50,093 nt of DNA from Candidatus Mediterraneibacter norwichensis. Its GTDB lineage: Bacteria; Bacillota; Clostridia; Lachnospirales; Lachnospiraceae. Positions 31,590 through 39,448 of the stretch are shown in pieces. Under the pieces are notes generated by a model that had not been told where the DNA came from, did no database searches, and saw only the letters and a program-made list of their open reading frames with translations. The stretch's first letter is position 1. Each line of letters starts with the position of its first letter. The translations under genes and the position numbers were made by a program. The stretch lies in assembly GCA_019112765.1 (NCBI GenBank), contig DXIU01000065.1:1-50093 (forward strand), written 5' to 3'.

Positions 31590-32248
31590 AAATGCGGATA
31601 TTAACGGCAGCTACAGTAGTCATTCTTATAGGAGCTGCAGCGTTTGGCCTGGTAAAACGTCTGACCTATACTGATCTGTGCAGTGAGGAAAATTATCTTG
31701 ACAGGCTGTATGTCGCTGAGGCCATATCGCCCCTTACAGAAAACAGCTGCAGCGATCTTGAGCAGGAGCTTCCGGGTGTTCCTTATATCCTGCGTGTATC
31801 TCCGGCCGGCGAGTTTGAGAATCTTTTTGCGACAAGCCGTCAGAAAGTACAGGTGGAAGAGGTTTATGCAGGAAACGGGCTGCAGAAGGGGGAGGAAATA
31901 TATCTGACTTCCAGTCAGTGGAGAATTGTTGTTGAGCTTCAGCCTTCGGCTCTGGAGTGTTCCTTTGTTAATATAATGAAAGAAGGGAAGGAGTATCTGG
32001 TATTCTTAACGGAAAAGGTCAGGACGGATTCTGAAGTTCTGCCGGTATACAGACTTTACAGCAATTCCATGATTACACCGGTTTTCTGCTATGAAGATAT
32101 GGAAAATGTAATTATCCCCGTAGGAGAAGGACCGACCTATGTACCGTATTTCCAGGTGAAGGATAATGAATTCTTTTCAGCGGATGAAGAAGGGCTGGAG
32201 GCCTGGAACAGCCTGAAACAGAAAATGCTGGCGGCTTATCCGAAATAA
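31586..32248 (+). CDS. Unknown membrane-anchored extracytoplasmic protein
   Basis: A 220-residue protein not assigned to a family. One N-terminal membrane helix (about 5-24) is followed by an extracellular beta-rich domain containing QKVQVEEVYAGNGLQKGEEI and KEGKEYLVFLTEK, reminiscent of small beta-barrel domains that bind cell-wall or peptide ligands. Two cysteine pairs are possible. Overlap with the ATPase gene (ATGA) shows it belongs to the transporter operon, so it may be an accessory subunit or immunity protein. Bases 32249-32440 downstream hold no gene. Confidence 0.65.
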   Translation: MKMRILTAATVVILIGAAAFGLVKRLTYTDLCSEENYLDRLYVAEAISPLTENSCSDLEQELPGVPYILRVSPAGEFENLFATSRQKVQVEEVYAGNGLQKGEEIYLTSSQWRIVVELQPSALECSFVNIMKEGKEYLVFLTEKVRTDSEVLPVYRLYSNSMITPVFCYEDMENVIIPVGEGPTYVPYFQVKDNEFFSADEEGLEAWNSLKQKMLAAYPK

Positions 32249-32440
32249 CTATAAATTGGAGAAGCATTATGAAAAAGCAGACTGTGGGAAAAGAAAGATG
32301 AAATCTTTTAATAGACTGATACAAGGATACAGAAAAGATACAGTTCTTATATATTATAAAAATACAGAAAAAGATATATAAGAAAACCGGCGGCGCTGAA
32401 AAGATCAAACGAACGCCGGAAAGAAAGGAAGTGAAGTGCT

Positions 32441-32920
32441 ATGAAAAAAAAGATTTCATTATTATTAACCGCACTCCTGCTGGGAGCAGTACTGTCAGCC
32501 TGTGGAAACAATACAGAAGAAAAACCGGGGAATGAAAATACAGCCGGGACTTCTGTGGAAGAACAGGTATTGGTGTACCGAAGTAATACCACCCTGGCTG
32601 ATCTGGAGGCATATCTTCTCGAAAAGGGCGTACTGGATGGAGAGAGAACAGAAGTAGACGCAGAGAAGGTCGGAGCGGTCGACGGGTTTGGCTATCAGGA
32701 TTCCAATGTGGAAATCTATGAATATGATACGAACTCCTCTGCATATGATGCACTGGCAACAGGAGGCTGTATCGGTTTTACTTTTCCTGAAACAGAAACC
32801 AAACCTGCCGAAACAGTAGGCCCCATCTCAGCCGAAACTGTAAACAGGCAGTATGTTATGATTGCGACCGGTGATGTTTCCAGAGAACTTCGGAATGCAT
32901 TCGGAAACTTCGACAGATAA
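32441..32920 (+). CDS. Small predicted lipoprotein
   Basis: A 159-residue lipoprotein with lipobox LSAC (Cys21), an acidic/threonine-rich linker, and a compact domain with NTTLADLEAYLLEKGVLDGE, NVEIYEYDTNSSAYDAL and VNRQYVMIATGDVSRELRNAF. No family was recognised; the pattern of residues and conserved tyrosines resembles small surface proteins of Clostridia. It may be the last gene of the transporter operon or stand alone (gap of 192 bp). A strong hairpin follows. Confidence 0.8.
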   Translation: MKKKISLLLTALLLGAVLSACGNNTEEKPGNENTAGTSVEEQVLVYRSNTTLADLEAYLLEKGVLDGERTEVDAEKVGAVDGFGYQDSNVEIYEYDTNSSAYDALATGGCIGFTFPETETKPAETVGPISAETVNRQYVMIATGDVSRELRNAFGNFDR

Positions 32921-32944
32921 ACTGAGATATTACGCACCTTTCAT

Positions 32945-32981
32945 CAGGGGCCGGATAGGGATTTCTCTTATCCGGCCCCTG
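32945..32981. terminator. Hairpin after the lipoprotein gene
   Basis: CAGGGGCCGGATA (32945-32957) and TATCCGGCCCCTG (32969-32981) form a perfect 13-bp stem. T content after it is low, so efficiency is uncertain. Confidence 0.75.
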
Positions 32982-33160
32982 AATTATATCCGGCGCTGTG
33001 AGCTAAAAAAAGCATAGAATAAAACACTTGCACACCATATACATTCAGCGTATAACAGTTCAAGGCCATTCGGCCAGAGGGATCCAAAGATTTAATAAAG
33101 TAAGCGACAAACGAATATCGGGGAGGGATATATGGAGCGCGGCAGTTACTGTCTGTCAGC

Positions 33161-33343
33161 TTGTTTTTCCTGCTGTATATTGCTACAATGACAGTAAAAT
33201 AAAGAAATTTGTAACGTTCTCCCACCTGAATTTCGTTATATAGAGTAAGAAGGAAAGGATGGATTTTTATCAGTGAAAGCTGCCGGAAATCCTGCACGGA
33301 CCCCGCCGAAGGGAGTCTTGAATGAAAAAGGAGGAAGAACGCT
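33161..33343 (+). promoter_or_regulatory. Promoter and leader of the KPVIYLYP gene
   Basis: TTGTTT (33161-33166), 17-bp spacer and TACAAT (33184-33189) form a good sigma-A promoter. The leader of about 150 bases contains a GGAC-CCC...GGG-AGTC stem (near 33297-33317). The remaining part of the gap (32982-33160) shows no convincing coding or RNA feature. Confidence 0.6.
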
Positions 33344-33991
33344 GTGAAAAAATTTTATTCTGTTATTTTATGGGGAATCTGTATTGCGGCTGCTGTCGGG
33401 CTGCTGATTCTTCTGGGCAGTCTGATGTCAGATGAATCTATGGTGTCAAAAAAGCCGGTTATTTATCTGTATCCCGAGCAGGAACAGGAAGTGTCGGTTC
33501 GGCTGGAATATGACGGGGAGCTGACCTGTACTTATCCGGAGTACAACGATGGCTGGACGGTGACGGCGGAACCGGATGGGAGACTTGCAGACCGGACGGG
33601 AATGGAATACAATTATCTGTACTGGGAAGGAACATCTGACTGGGAGTATGATTTCTCAGAAGGGTTCTGCGTTGCGGGGAAAGATTCCGCAGAGTTTCTG
33701 GAAGGAGCGCTTGCAGAGCTGGGACTTACCCGAAGGGAGGCCAATGAGTTTATTGTATACTGGCTGCCCAGGCTGGAGGCCAATGCGTACAACCTGATTT
33801 CTTTCCAGACAGAGGCCTATACGGAGCATGCCGGACTTGTCATTGAACCGGAGCCGGATACGGTAATCCGTGTATTTATGGCGTATCAGCCGAAAGACAG
33901 CCGGCAGGAGATACCGGAACAGGAACTTGACGCTCCGGAAAGAACTGGATTTACTGTAGTAGAATGGGGCGGCTGTGAAGTGGGCAAGTAG
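33344..33991 (+). CDS. Membrane-anchored protein with KPVIYLYP motif
   Basis: A 215-residue protein with one N-terminal membrane helix (about 5-26) and an extracellular domain that begins with KKPVIYLYPEQEQEVSVRLEY. This motif is shared by a family of uncharacterised surface proteins in Clostridia and Bacteroidetes. It also contains YNYLYWEGTSDWEYDFSEGF and a PRLEANAYNLISFQTEAY block. The fold appears beta-rich; no catalytic motif was recognised. The start is GTG 33344, 9 bases after GGAGG. A strong terminator follows. Confidence 0.75.
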   Translation: MKKFYSVILWGICIAAAVGLLILLGSLMSDESMVSKKPVIYLYPEQEQEVSVRLEYDGELTCTYPEYNDGWTVTAEPDGRLADRTGMEYNYLYWEGTSDWEYDFSEGFCVAGKDSAEFLEGALAELGLTRREANEFIVYWLPRLEANAYNLISFQTEAYTEHAGLVIEPEPDTVIRVFMAYQPKDSRQEIPEQELDAPERTGFTVVEWGGCEVGK

Positions 33992-34042
33992 CATAGCGGA
34001 CTGCGAATATCCGCCTGACTCAGATCAGGCCGGAATAGTATC

Positions 34043-34084
34043 CGCAAAAAGGCGGCAGAGCAGAAATGCCGTCTTTTTGCGATT
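34043..34084 (+). terminator. Terminator after the KPVIYLYP gene
   Basis: CGCAAAAAGGCGGCA (34043-34057) pairs with TGCCGTCTTTTTGCG (34067-34081) with one mismatch; U-rich sequence in the 3' arm supports termination. Confidence 0.85.
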
Positions 34085-34120
34085 GTGACGAGAATTCTGA
34101 GCCGCTGACAGGAGAAAGTG

Positions 34121-34663
34121 ATGATATATCTGCTGATGATAGATTCCGGGGAGGACAGACGGAAGTTTGTAATCCTGTATGAAACATACCGGCACTTTAT
34201 GATGAGGATCGCGCTGGACATACTGAGAGATACTTATCTTGCGGAAGACGCCGTACATGAAGCGTTTATGAAGATTGCCGCGAATATGGACAAAGTGGGG
34301 GAAACCGGATCGCTGAGCACGAAACGGTATCTGGCGATTACGGCAAAACACGCGGCGGTGGACATATACCGGAAGAGAAAGAAACAGTTTGACAGAGAGA
34401 TGTCTGTGGAGGATCTGGATATCCGTATTGAGCCCGCCGCGTACATGGAGTCGGACGCTGACAATGAAGTGCTGGATATTCTGAAAAATCTGCCCGGAAG
34501 ATACCGGGATGTTTTCCTTTTAAAGTACTCGGCAAGGATGGAAAACAAGGACATTGCCGGCATTCTGGATATCCCGGAGGGGACGGTGCGTCAGCGGATT
34601 GCCAGGGGAAAGGTTCTGATACAGGAAGCGCTTGACCGGCTGGAGGAAATGAAAAATGAGTAA
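34121..34663 (+). CDS. ECF-type RNA polymerase sigma factor
   Basis: A 180-residue sigma-70 family protein with region 2 (LYETYRHFMMRIALDILRDTYLAEDAVHEAF) and region 4 (LPGRYRDVFLLKYSARMENKDIAGILDIPEGTVRQRIARGK). The conserved order is intact and of normal ECF length. It overlaps the next gene by 8 bp, the usual sigma / anti-sigma arrangement. ATG 34121 has GGAG 6 bases upstream; the GTG at 34118 would be too close. Its target promoters are unknown. Confidence 0.92.
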   Translation: MIYLLMIDSGEDRRKFVILYETYRHFMMRIALDILRDTYLAEDAVHEAFMKIAANMDKVGETGSLSTKRYLAITAKHAAVDIYRKRKKQFDREMSVEDLDIRIEPAAYMESDADNEVLDILKNLPGRYRDVFLLKYSARMENKDIAGILDIPEGTVRQRIARGKVLIQEALDRLEEMKNE

Positions 34664-35345
34664 TATGAAAGTAACAGACGACTGGCTGTATCAGTACATG
34701 CCTGTTGTGGACGAAGCGCTGATCCGGGGAATTGAGGACAGCACGGATTATGAATATCAGTTTTCGGAACAATTTGAAAAAAAGATGGAACAGCTGATCC
34801 GCAGAGAAAGGCGGGACGCGCGGAAAGGCAGATGGAAGGCATTTACAGGCCGCCTGATGCAGAATCTCAGAATGTCCGCCGGTTATATGGCGGCAGCCGC
34901 AGCCTGCGCCGGTCTGCTGATCCTGACAGGCGTTTTGCTGAGACAGCAGGGAAGCAGGGATACAGCAGGCTCAGCCCCGGTTCGGGAAAATCAGGGAGCC
35001 GGGACAGGCTTCCGGGAGAAATCCCCGGCCTGTATGCCGGATGGCTACCGTCTCGTTTCGGAGCAGGAAGATGGAACCTCATATGAGATGGTTTATGAAA
35101 ATGACAGGGGGATGACCTGTACACTGAGACAGGAACCGGAAACAACAGACGGTACGGCTGTTCCGGATCCGGATTTCAGAAGAGAAGAATCTGTACAGCT
35201 TAAAGAGGCTCTGATAGAAATATACTGGTATGAAGATGGTTCCAGTTATTCATACTGCGGGTATGAAAACTGCGCGTATACAGTGGAAGCGGAGCAATTA
35301 GGCACAGAAGAGATAGAAGAGATTTACATGAACTGGATTTACTGA
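34656..35345 (+). CDS. Putative membrane-bound anti-sigma factor, DUF4367-like
   Basis: A 229-residue protein with a cytoplasmic, charged N-terminal part (1-70), one membrane helix (about 73-95) and an extracellular C-terminal domain with PDGYRLVSEQEDGTSYEMVYEN and a final IYWYEDGSSYSYCGYEN block, resembling DUF4367. The coupling to an ECF sigma gene and the topology support an anti-sigma role: the N-terminal region would hold the sigma factor and the outer domain sense a signal. No zinc-binding HxxxCxxC motif is present. Confidence 0.75.
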   Translation: MSNMKVTDDWLYQYMPVVDEALIRGIEDSTDYEYQFSEQFEKKMEQLIRRERRDARKGRWKAFTGRLMQNLRMSAGYMAAAAACAGLLILTGVLLRQQGSRDTAGSAPVRENQGAGTGFREKSPACMPDGYRLVSEQEDGTSYEMVYENDRGMTCTLRQEPETTDGTAVPDPDFRREESVQLKEALIEIYWYEDGSSYSYCGYENCAYTVEAEQLGTEEIEEIYMNWIY

Positions 35346-35353
35346 TAAATATA

Positions 35354-35382
35354 TTGAATGCGAAATGCGTATATGATAAAAT
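35354..35382 (+). promoter_or_regulatory. Toxin promoter
   Basis: TTGAAT (35354-35359), 17-bp spacer and TAAAAT (35377-35382). A start near 35390 would place the transcript's 5' end exactly at the AGGGAAACCAG repeat. Confidence 0.7.
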
Positions 35383-35428
35383 AAAATACAGGGAAACCAG
35401 AGCCGGGCGGCTTACCCTCTGATCTTTC

Positions 35429-35465
35429 CGGAGGGACAGCCCCTCCGTATAAAAGAAAGGAGGGG
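35429..35465 (+). promoter_or_regulatory. Ribosome-site switch of the toxin mRNA
   Basis: CCCCTCC (35440-35446) can pair perfectly with GGAGGGG (35459-35465), which is the toxin ribosome-binding site. The same strand can instead pair with CGGAGGG (35429-35435). The two stems exclude each other, so the site can be closed or open, as known for type I toxin mRNAs. The structures are read by eye; energies were not computed. Confidence 0.65.
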
Positions 35466-35472
35466 GATGCCA

Positions 35473-35565
35473 GTGAATGTTACATATTCGGACTTGATCC
35501 AGTTGTTAATTTTCATTGTCGCCCTTGTTGGTCTCTGTTACGAGATTTTCAAGGGAAAGAAATAG
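35473..35565 (+). CDS. Type I holin-like toxin peptide
   Basis: A 30-residue peptide: short polar N-terminus, one membrane helix (DLIQLLIFIVALVGLCYEI) and a basic tail (FKGKK). This is the pattern of the putative holin-like toxin (Hol-Tox) family and of Fst/TxpA-like membrane toxins, which depolarise the membrane when unrepressed. GTG 35473 sits 9 bases after AGGAGG; an in-frame ATG at 35467 would add Met-Pro but is only 3 bases from the ribosome site. Family members often begin with MPV, so either start may be used. It is flanked by inverted repeats and faced by an antisense RNA promoter. Confidence 0.8.
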   Translation: MNVTYSDLIQLLIFIVALVGLCYEIFKGKK

Positions 35566-35650
35566 GCCGCCACTACTCCCAATAGTGACGGCTGCCCGTT
35601 AGGGCGGTAGTTTATCGTACGGGGTAAGCCGCTTCTGGTTTCCCTTTTCT
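35555..35650 (-). ncRNA. Antisense RNA antitoxin
   Basis: A minus-strand promoter TTGCGT (35685-35680), 17 bp, TATATT (35662-35657) points into the toxin gene. A transcript from about 35650 would begin AGAAAAGGGAAACCAG and end at the hairpin GCCGTCACTA / TAGTGGCGGC (35592-35566) followed by U-rich TATTTCTTT. It overlaps the 3' end of the toxin mRNA over about 90 bases and carries the same 5' repeat. The size and ends are predicted. Confidence 0.65.
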
Positions 35651-35697
35651 ATGTATAATATAGCATATGGCAGACTGACACGCAAGTTTTTTGCGTA

Positions 35698-35727
35698 TTG
35701 TGTCGGGGGATACAGAAAGGATATAAT
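35698..35727 (+). promoter_or_regulatory. Promoter of the first OmpR-type system
   Basis: TTGTGT (35698-35703) and TATAAT (35722-35727) with 18 bp between them lie 53 bp before the response regulator start. It runs back-to-back with the antitoxin promoter. Confidence 0.6.
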
Positions 35728-35779
35728 TTTTCTGTATTATTACAGATAGAAGAATTCTTACATCTAAGGGGAAAGAGAC

Positions 35780-36454
35780 ATGAAACTGAAAATTCTGATT
35801 GTGGAAGACGATCTGCTTCTTGCGGAGGCAGTGAGTGATTATTTTGAAGGAAAGGGATGGGAAACGGAGCAGGTTCACGACGGCGTGACCGCTGTGGAGA
35901 AGGTGGAGGCGGACAATTACCAGATGATTCTGCTGGATGTGATGCTGCCGGGGATGAACGGATTTGAAGTGTGCCGGAAGATCCGGCAGAACAGCGATAT
36001 TCCCATATTTTTTATTACCGCCCGGGTACTGGAAGAGGATGAGCTGACCGGGTATGCGGCGGGAGCGGACGATTATATTACAAAGCCTTTTTCGCTTCCG
36101 GCGCTGTATGCGAAGACTATGGCCATGATGGCGCGGCTCCGGGGCGAACGGCCTATGGAGAAACTGAAGAAAGGCGGAGTGGAGATGGATCTTCGCACCG
36201 GACAGGTGATGATCTGCGGGCAGAAGTGTGAGATGCCGCCGAAGGAATATGAGCTGCTCCGGTTCTTTCTGGAAAATCCGGACCGGATCTTTACAAGGGA
36301 TCAGCTTCTGACCCGGTTTTGGGGCTATGATTTCGAAGGAAATGAGCGGGTGGTGGACAACCATATCAAGAAGCTCCGGAGGTTCCTGCAGGGCAGCAGG
36401 TGTATGATACAGACGGTGAGAAAGACCGGGTACCGGATGGAGGTGGAGCAGTGA
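35780..36454 (+). CDS. OmpR family response regulator
   Basis: A 224-residue regulator: receiver domain with the DD pair at 10-11, phospho-acceptor Asp53 in ILLDVMLPG, Thr in FITAR and Lys in ITKPF, then a winged-helix OmpR domain with PPKEYELLRFFLENPDRIFTRDQLL and RVVDNHIKKLRRFL. The kinase gene starts within its stop codon. The downstream ABC ATPase and permease debris suggest that the system once controlled a BceAB-like antimicrobial peptide transporter; the target is inferred. Confidence 0.94.
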   Translation: MKLKILIVEDDLLLAEAVSDYFEGKGWETEQVHDGVTAVEKVEADNYQMILLDVMLPGMNGFEVCRKIRQNSDIPIFFITARVLEEDELTGYAAGADDYITKPFSLPALYAKTMAMMARLRGERPMEKLKKGGVEMDLRTGQVMICGQKCEMPPKEYELLRFFLENPDRIFTRDQLLTRFWGYDFEGNERVVDNHIKKLRRFLQGSRCMIQTVRKTGYRMEVEQ

Positions 36455-38274
36455 AGATCAGTCTGCATATGGGAAAAAAGATATATCTGAGTGTGTTTGC
36501 GGTTTTTATCCTGATCTATCTTCTGAGCATGCTGCTTGTGACCTGGAGAGAAAAAGAAGATATTGAACTGGAATACTTAAGAAAGACCGATGAAGCGGAG
36601 GCAAATTTCCGGGATTATAATATTCGGTTTGAGTCCCGGGGGGTTACGACAATCCTGCCGATTGAACCGGCGGAAAACGAGACTTATCTGCGGAAGGCCA
36701 TGAGTAGTCTGGCAAACGTGGATTCGTCCGGACACTTTCTGCTGTCAGCGGCCGTCTATGACGAGACAGGCAGCCTCCTTCAGCAGATGTCCGGAAGCCA
36801 GATCCAGATAACTCTGTCCGACTTTGGAGAGCTGTTTGGAGAGCTGCAGTTTCCCTACAGCTTTGCAAATCTGGAAGATTATATGACGGAGGAGGAGATA
36901 CGCAGGCTTGCCGGATACGAGGCGGAGAATGGGAAAGACATTAATCATCCGAAATACGAATATCAGGTTATGCTGTCAGATACCAACAGACTTTCGTACA
37001 TGGATGTTATTGAGAATCACTGGAAGTCATATACCGGTACGGAAGAAGAGATCGATCAGATTCTGGATGAATATGAGGCCGGCTGGGGCTGGCCGCAGGA
37101 GGAAGATATACCGCCTTTTGGGACATCCATCGGGAAAGACGGCACGGTTACACTGACAGTAATAACCGAAAAGGAGCGGGTATGGAACTGGGATAATCCG
37201 GATATTAAGAGTGAAAATACAGTATTTGCTCCGCTGGAGGCACAGATTGTATTTCCGGGGATTTCCGCCGGATATCACACATGGGAGGGATGGCTTGAGG
37301 AGCCCTGGCTTCAGGAGTTCCCGGAACAGATTGAACTGAGAGAAGGATACACTACAGAAGGCTGGAAAAGGACCGGAGGGGGCAGCCGGTATCAGATCCG
37401 TACGCTGATCTATCCGCCTTATGTAAACGGAGACGGAAAGCAGTACACGCTGATCCTGCGGATCGAGCAGCATCCGTGGATGGCGGCGCTGGACAGTCTG
37501 AAATACATCTGGGCAGGCAGTTTCCTTTTCCTTGCAGCCTGTGCGGCGCTTACGCTCTGGATTATGGAGCGTACTTACCGGCAGAAAGAACGGCTGGAAG
37601 CACAGAGGAGAGATTTTATCAATGTGATGGCCCATGAGATCAAGACTCCCATCAGTGTGATCCGGGGCTTTTCGGAAAATATGAAGGAGAATCCGGAGAC
37701 GAAAAAGAGGGAGTATTATCTGGATCAGATCATCCGCCAGACCGAGGAAATAGACGATCTTGTCAAAGAGATGATAACCACATCCAAAGCAGCGGACTGG
37801 AAGCAGGTAAAGATCGGGGATGTACTGATATCCGTGAGAAGTGTAATTGAGGATGAAATGGACCGTCTGGAAGTCCAGACCGAGGAGAAGAGACTGAACG
37901 TAACACTTCGGTGCGAGGACGACTGGATGCTTCCGGCGGACCGGAAACTGCTGGAGCAGGCGTTTTTTGCCATCCTCTCCAATGCCGTGTCCTATAACCG
38001 GGAAGAGGGACGCATCCGGATTGTTCTTAAGAAGGGAATCTGTACGATAGAGAATACAGGAGACAATATACCGCCGGAACATCTGCCTCATGTGTGCGAG
38101 ATGTTTTACACCGTAAATCAGAGCAGGGGAGGCCGGGAGAAGCATCTGGGCATGGGACTTTATCTGGCGCGTCAGATCTTTGCCCTGCATGGCGCGGAAC
38201 TGAAGGTGGAGAATACAGAAGAGGGGGTAAGAGTGACAGTAGAGAAAAAAAGGAGTAACAGGGACAAGGCTTAA
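36451..38274 (+). CDS. Sensor histidine kinase
   Basis: A 607-residue kinase with two membrane helices (about 10-30 and 350-370) around a large extracellular sensor domain of roughly 320 residues, then HisKA with VMAHEIKTPISVI (His395), N box AILSNAVSYN and G box HLGMGLYLARQI. The extracellular domain has no recognised family. GTG 36451 overlaps the regulator's stop codon (GTGA) and has GGAGGT 6 bases upstream; the longer frame would run through the regulator gene. Confidence 0.92.
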   Translation: MKISLHMGKKIYLSVFAVFILIYLLSMLLVTWREKEDIELEYLRKTDEAEANFRDYNIRFESRGVTTILPIEPAENETYLRKAMSSLANVDSSGHFLLSAAVYDETGSLLQQMSGSQIQITLSDFGELFGELQFPYSFANLEDYMTEEEIRRLAGYEAENGKDINHPKYEYQVMLSDTNRLSYMDVIENHWKSYTGTEEEIDQILDEYEAGWGWPQEEDIPPFGTSIGKDGTVTLTVITEKERVWNWDNPDIKSENTVFAPLEAQIVFPGISAGYHTWEGWLEEPWLQEFPEQIELREGYTTEGWKRTGGGSRYQIRTLIYPPYVNGDGKQYTLILRIEQHPWMAALDSLKYIWAGSFLFLAACAALTLWIMERTYRQKERLEAQRRDFINVMAHEIKTPISVIRGFSENMKENPETKKREYYLDQIIRQTEEIDDLVKEMITTSKAADWKQVKIGDVLISVRSVIEDEMDRLEVQTEEKRLNVTLRCEDDWMLPADRKLLEQAFFAILSNAVSYNREEGRIRIVLKKGICTIENTGDNIPPEHLPHVCEMFYTVNQSRGGREKHLGMGLYLARQIFALHGAELKVENTEEGVRVTVEKKRSNRDKA

Positions 38275-38275
38275 A

Positions 38276-38670
38276 TCATGTGCGGCGTTCCTGGATGTGG
38301 ACGATAAGCTGGAAACGCATATATCGGGATACCGCACCCGGTTCCGGGTTGTGGGTATCTTAAAAGAAGGTACGTCAGTTCTCACGGATCAGATATTTTC
38401 CACCGGAGAGGAAGGCGGGCTGGTCCAGACTCTGGATAACGCTTTTCTTGTAGGCCGGTCATGGGGGCGTTTCTTCTGGAGATCCTGCTTGTGATCGCGG
38501 CGGGGATGGCCTTTAATGTGTGGAAGTTCTCGGATATGATGCAGTGGAACCTGATGTTTCTGTGGGTGATCCTGGGGATGGCGCTCCTGGCGGTGCTGAT
38601 CGTATCCGCGGTTTTCGCAAGAAAGCTGATGAAGGTTGATATTGAAGAGATCATAAGGAGTGAGGAATAA
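38276..38670 (+). pseudogene. Remnants of an FtsX-type ABC permease
   Basis: Two fragments in different frames lie between the kinase and the ATPase. The first (38276-38494) contains FRVVGILKEGTSVLTDQIF, a piece of an extracellular MacB/FtsX-like domain. The second (38461-38670) has two membrane segments and ends ARKLMKVDIEEIIRSEE, the typical C-terminus of an FtsX-like permease. Together they cover only a small part of a normal permease of 400 or more residues. Internal deletion with frameshift is the best explanation. The second fragment still overlaps the ATPase start by one base. Confidence 0.75.
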
Positions 38671-39335
38671 TGGCATATATCGAAGCGAAAAACATTCATA
38701 AGACATTCGGCAAAGGGGATGCCGCGGTGCACGCACTCCGGGGAGCGTCTCTGTCGGCGGACAAAGGAGAGATGGTAGCGGTTATGGGAAAGAGCGGTTC
38801 CGGCAAGTCCACCCTGCTCAATATCCTGGGCGGCCTGATGACCATGGATGAAGGCGAGCTGCGGGTAGGCGGAAAGAAGGTGGATTTCCGTAAAAAGAAA
38901 TATCTGCTTAACTACCGGAGACGGGAAGTGGGATTTGTGGTTCAGTATTTCGCCCTCATTGATGATATGAACATATATAAAAATGTGTCCCTGCCTCTCA
39001 GATACCAGGGAATCCCGAGAGCAAAGATCAGACAGAGGACCACAAAGATGCTTCGCAATCTGGGGATTGAGGAGAAGGCAAAGGCCTATCCCGGCGAGCT
39101 CTCCGGCGGCCAGCAGCAGAGGGCAGCCATAGCGAGAGCCCTTGTAAAAAACGCGAAGATTATCCTGGCCGACGAGCCTACCGGAGCGCTGGATGAAGAT
39201 ACGGGAAATGATGTAATGAAGCTTTTTCAGAGACTGAAAATGAAGGACCGGGCCATCATTATCGTCACCCATGACAGCAAGGTGGCGGAGTACTGCGACC
39301 GGATCGTTTATCTGAAAGACGGGGCGAATGTGTAA
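38670..39335 (+). CDS. ABC transporter ATP-binding protein (MacB/LolD type)
   Basis: A 221-residue ATPase with Walker A GKSGSGKST, Q-loop VVQYFALIDDMNIYKNV, signature LSGGQQQR, Walker B IILADEPTGALD and switch His in IVTHDSK, all intact. It belongs to the class that works with FtsX-like permeases in antimicrobial peptide resistance or lipoprotein export. Its permease partner upstream is only a remnant, so it may be an orphan or serve another permease. A clear terminator follows. Confidence 0.93.
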   Translation: MAYIEAKNIHKTFGKGDAAVHALRGASLSADKGEMVAVMGKSGSGKSTLLNILGGLMTMDEGELRVGGKKVDFRKKKYLLNYRRREVGFVVQYFALIDDMNIYKNVSLPLRYQGIPRAKIRQRTTKMLRNLGIEEKAKAYPGELSGGQQQRAAIARALVKNAKIILADEPTGALDEDTGNDVMKLFQRLKMKDRAIIIVTHDSKVAEYCDRIVYLKDGANV

Positions 39336-39376
39336 AAACAGGATGCCATTTTGATGCCTGAATATGCTAATATAAT

Positions 39377-39413
39377 AACAGTCCGTTTTCATACCGGAAA
39401 ACGGGCTGTTTTT
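39377..39413 (+). terminator. Terminator after the ABC ATPase gene
   Basis: AACAGTCCGTTTTC (39377-39390) pairs with GGAAAACGGGCTGTT (39396-39410), one G-T pair, followed by TTTT. It separates the two regulatory systems. Confidence 0.85.
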
Positions 39414-39448
39414 GCTGTGTAACAGATCAGAGTAAAGGGGAGAAAAAG

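Larger units (their letters stand above)
35390..35645. repeat. Inverted repeats framing the type I toxin gene
   Basis: AGGGAAACCAGA-GC-(CGGGC)-GGCTTACCC at 35390-35417 recurs inverted at 35622-35645 (AGGGAAACCAGAAGCGGCTTACCC when read on the minus strand). The two promoters converge, so both RNAs begin with almost the same sequence, and the toxin mRNA can pair its own ends. The arrangement resembles the shared repeats of par/Fst-type loci. Confidence 0.8.

Noticed and set aside
32968-33297. Short frames on both strands in the gap before the KPVIYLYP gene
   Set aside because: No ribosome site or family resemblance; a promoter lies within them.
33260-33317. Sequence like the core of a cobalamin riboswitch (GTGAAA ... 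GGAAATCC ... CACGGACCCCGCC)
   Set aside because: The B12 box and the CACTG core are missing and the segment is too short; the downstream gene is not a cobalamin gene. Kept only as an unexplained stem.
37027-38385. A 452-codon minus-strand frame opposite the first sensor kinase
   Set aside because: It runs antisense to HisKA and ATPase motifs that are clear on the plus strand.
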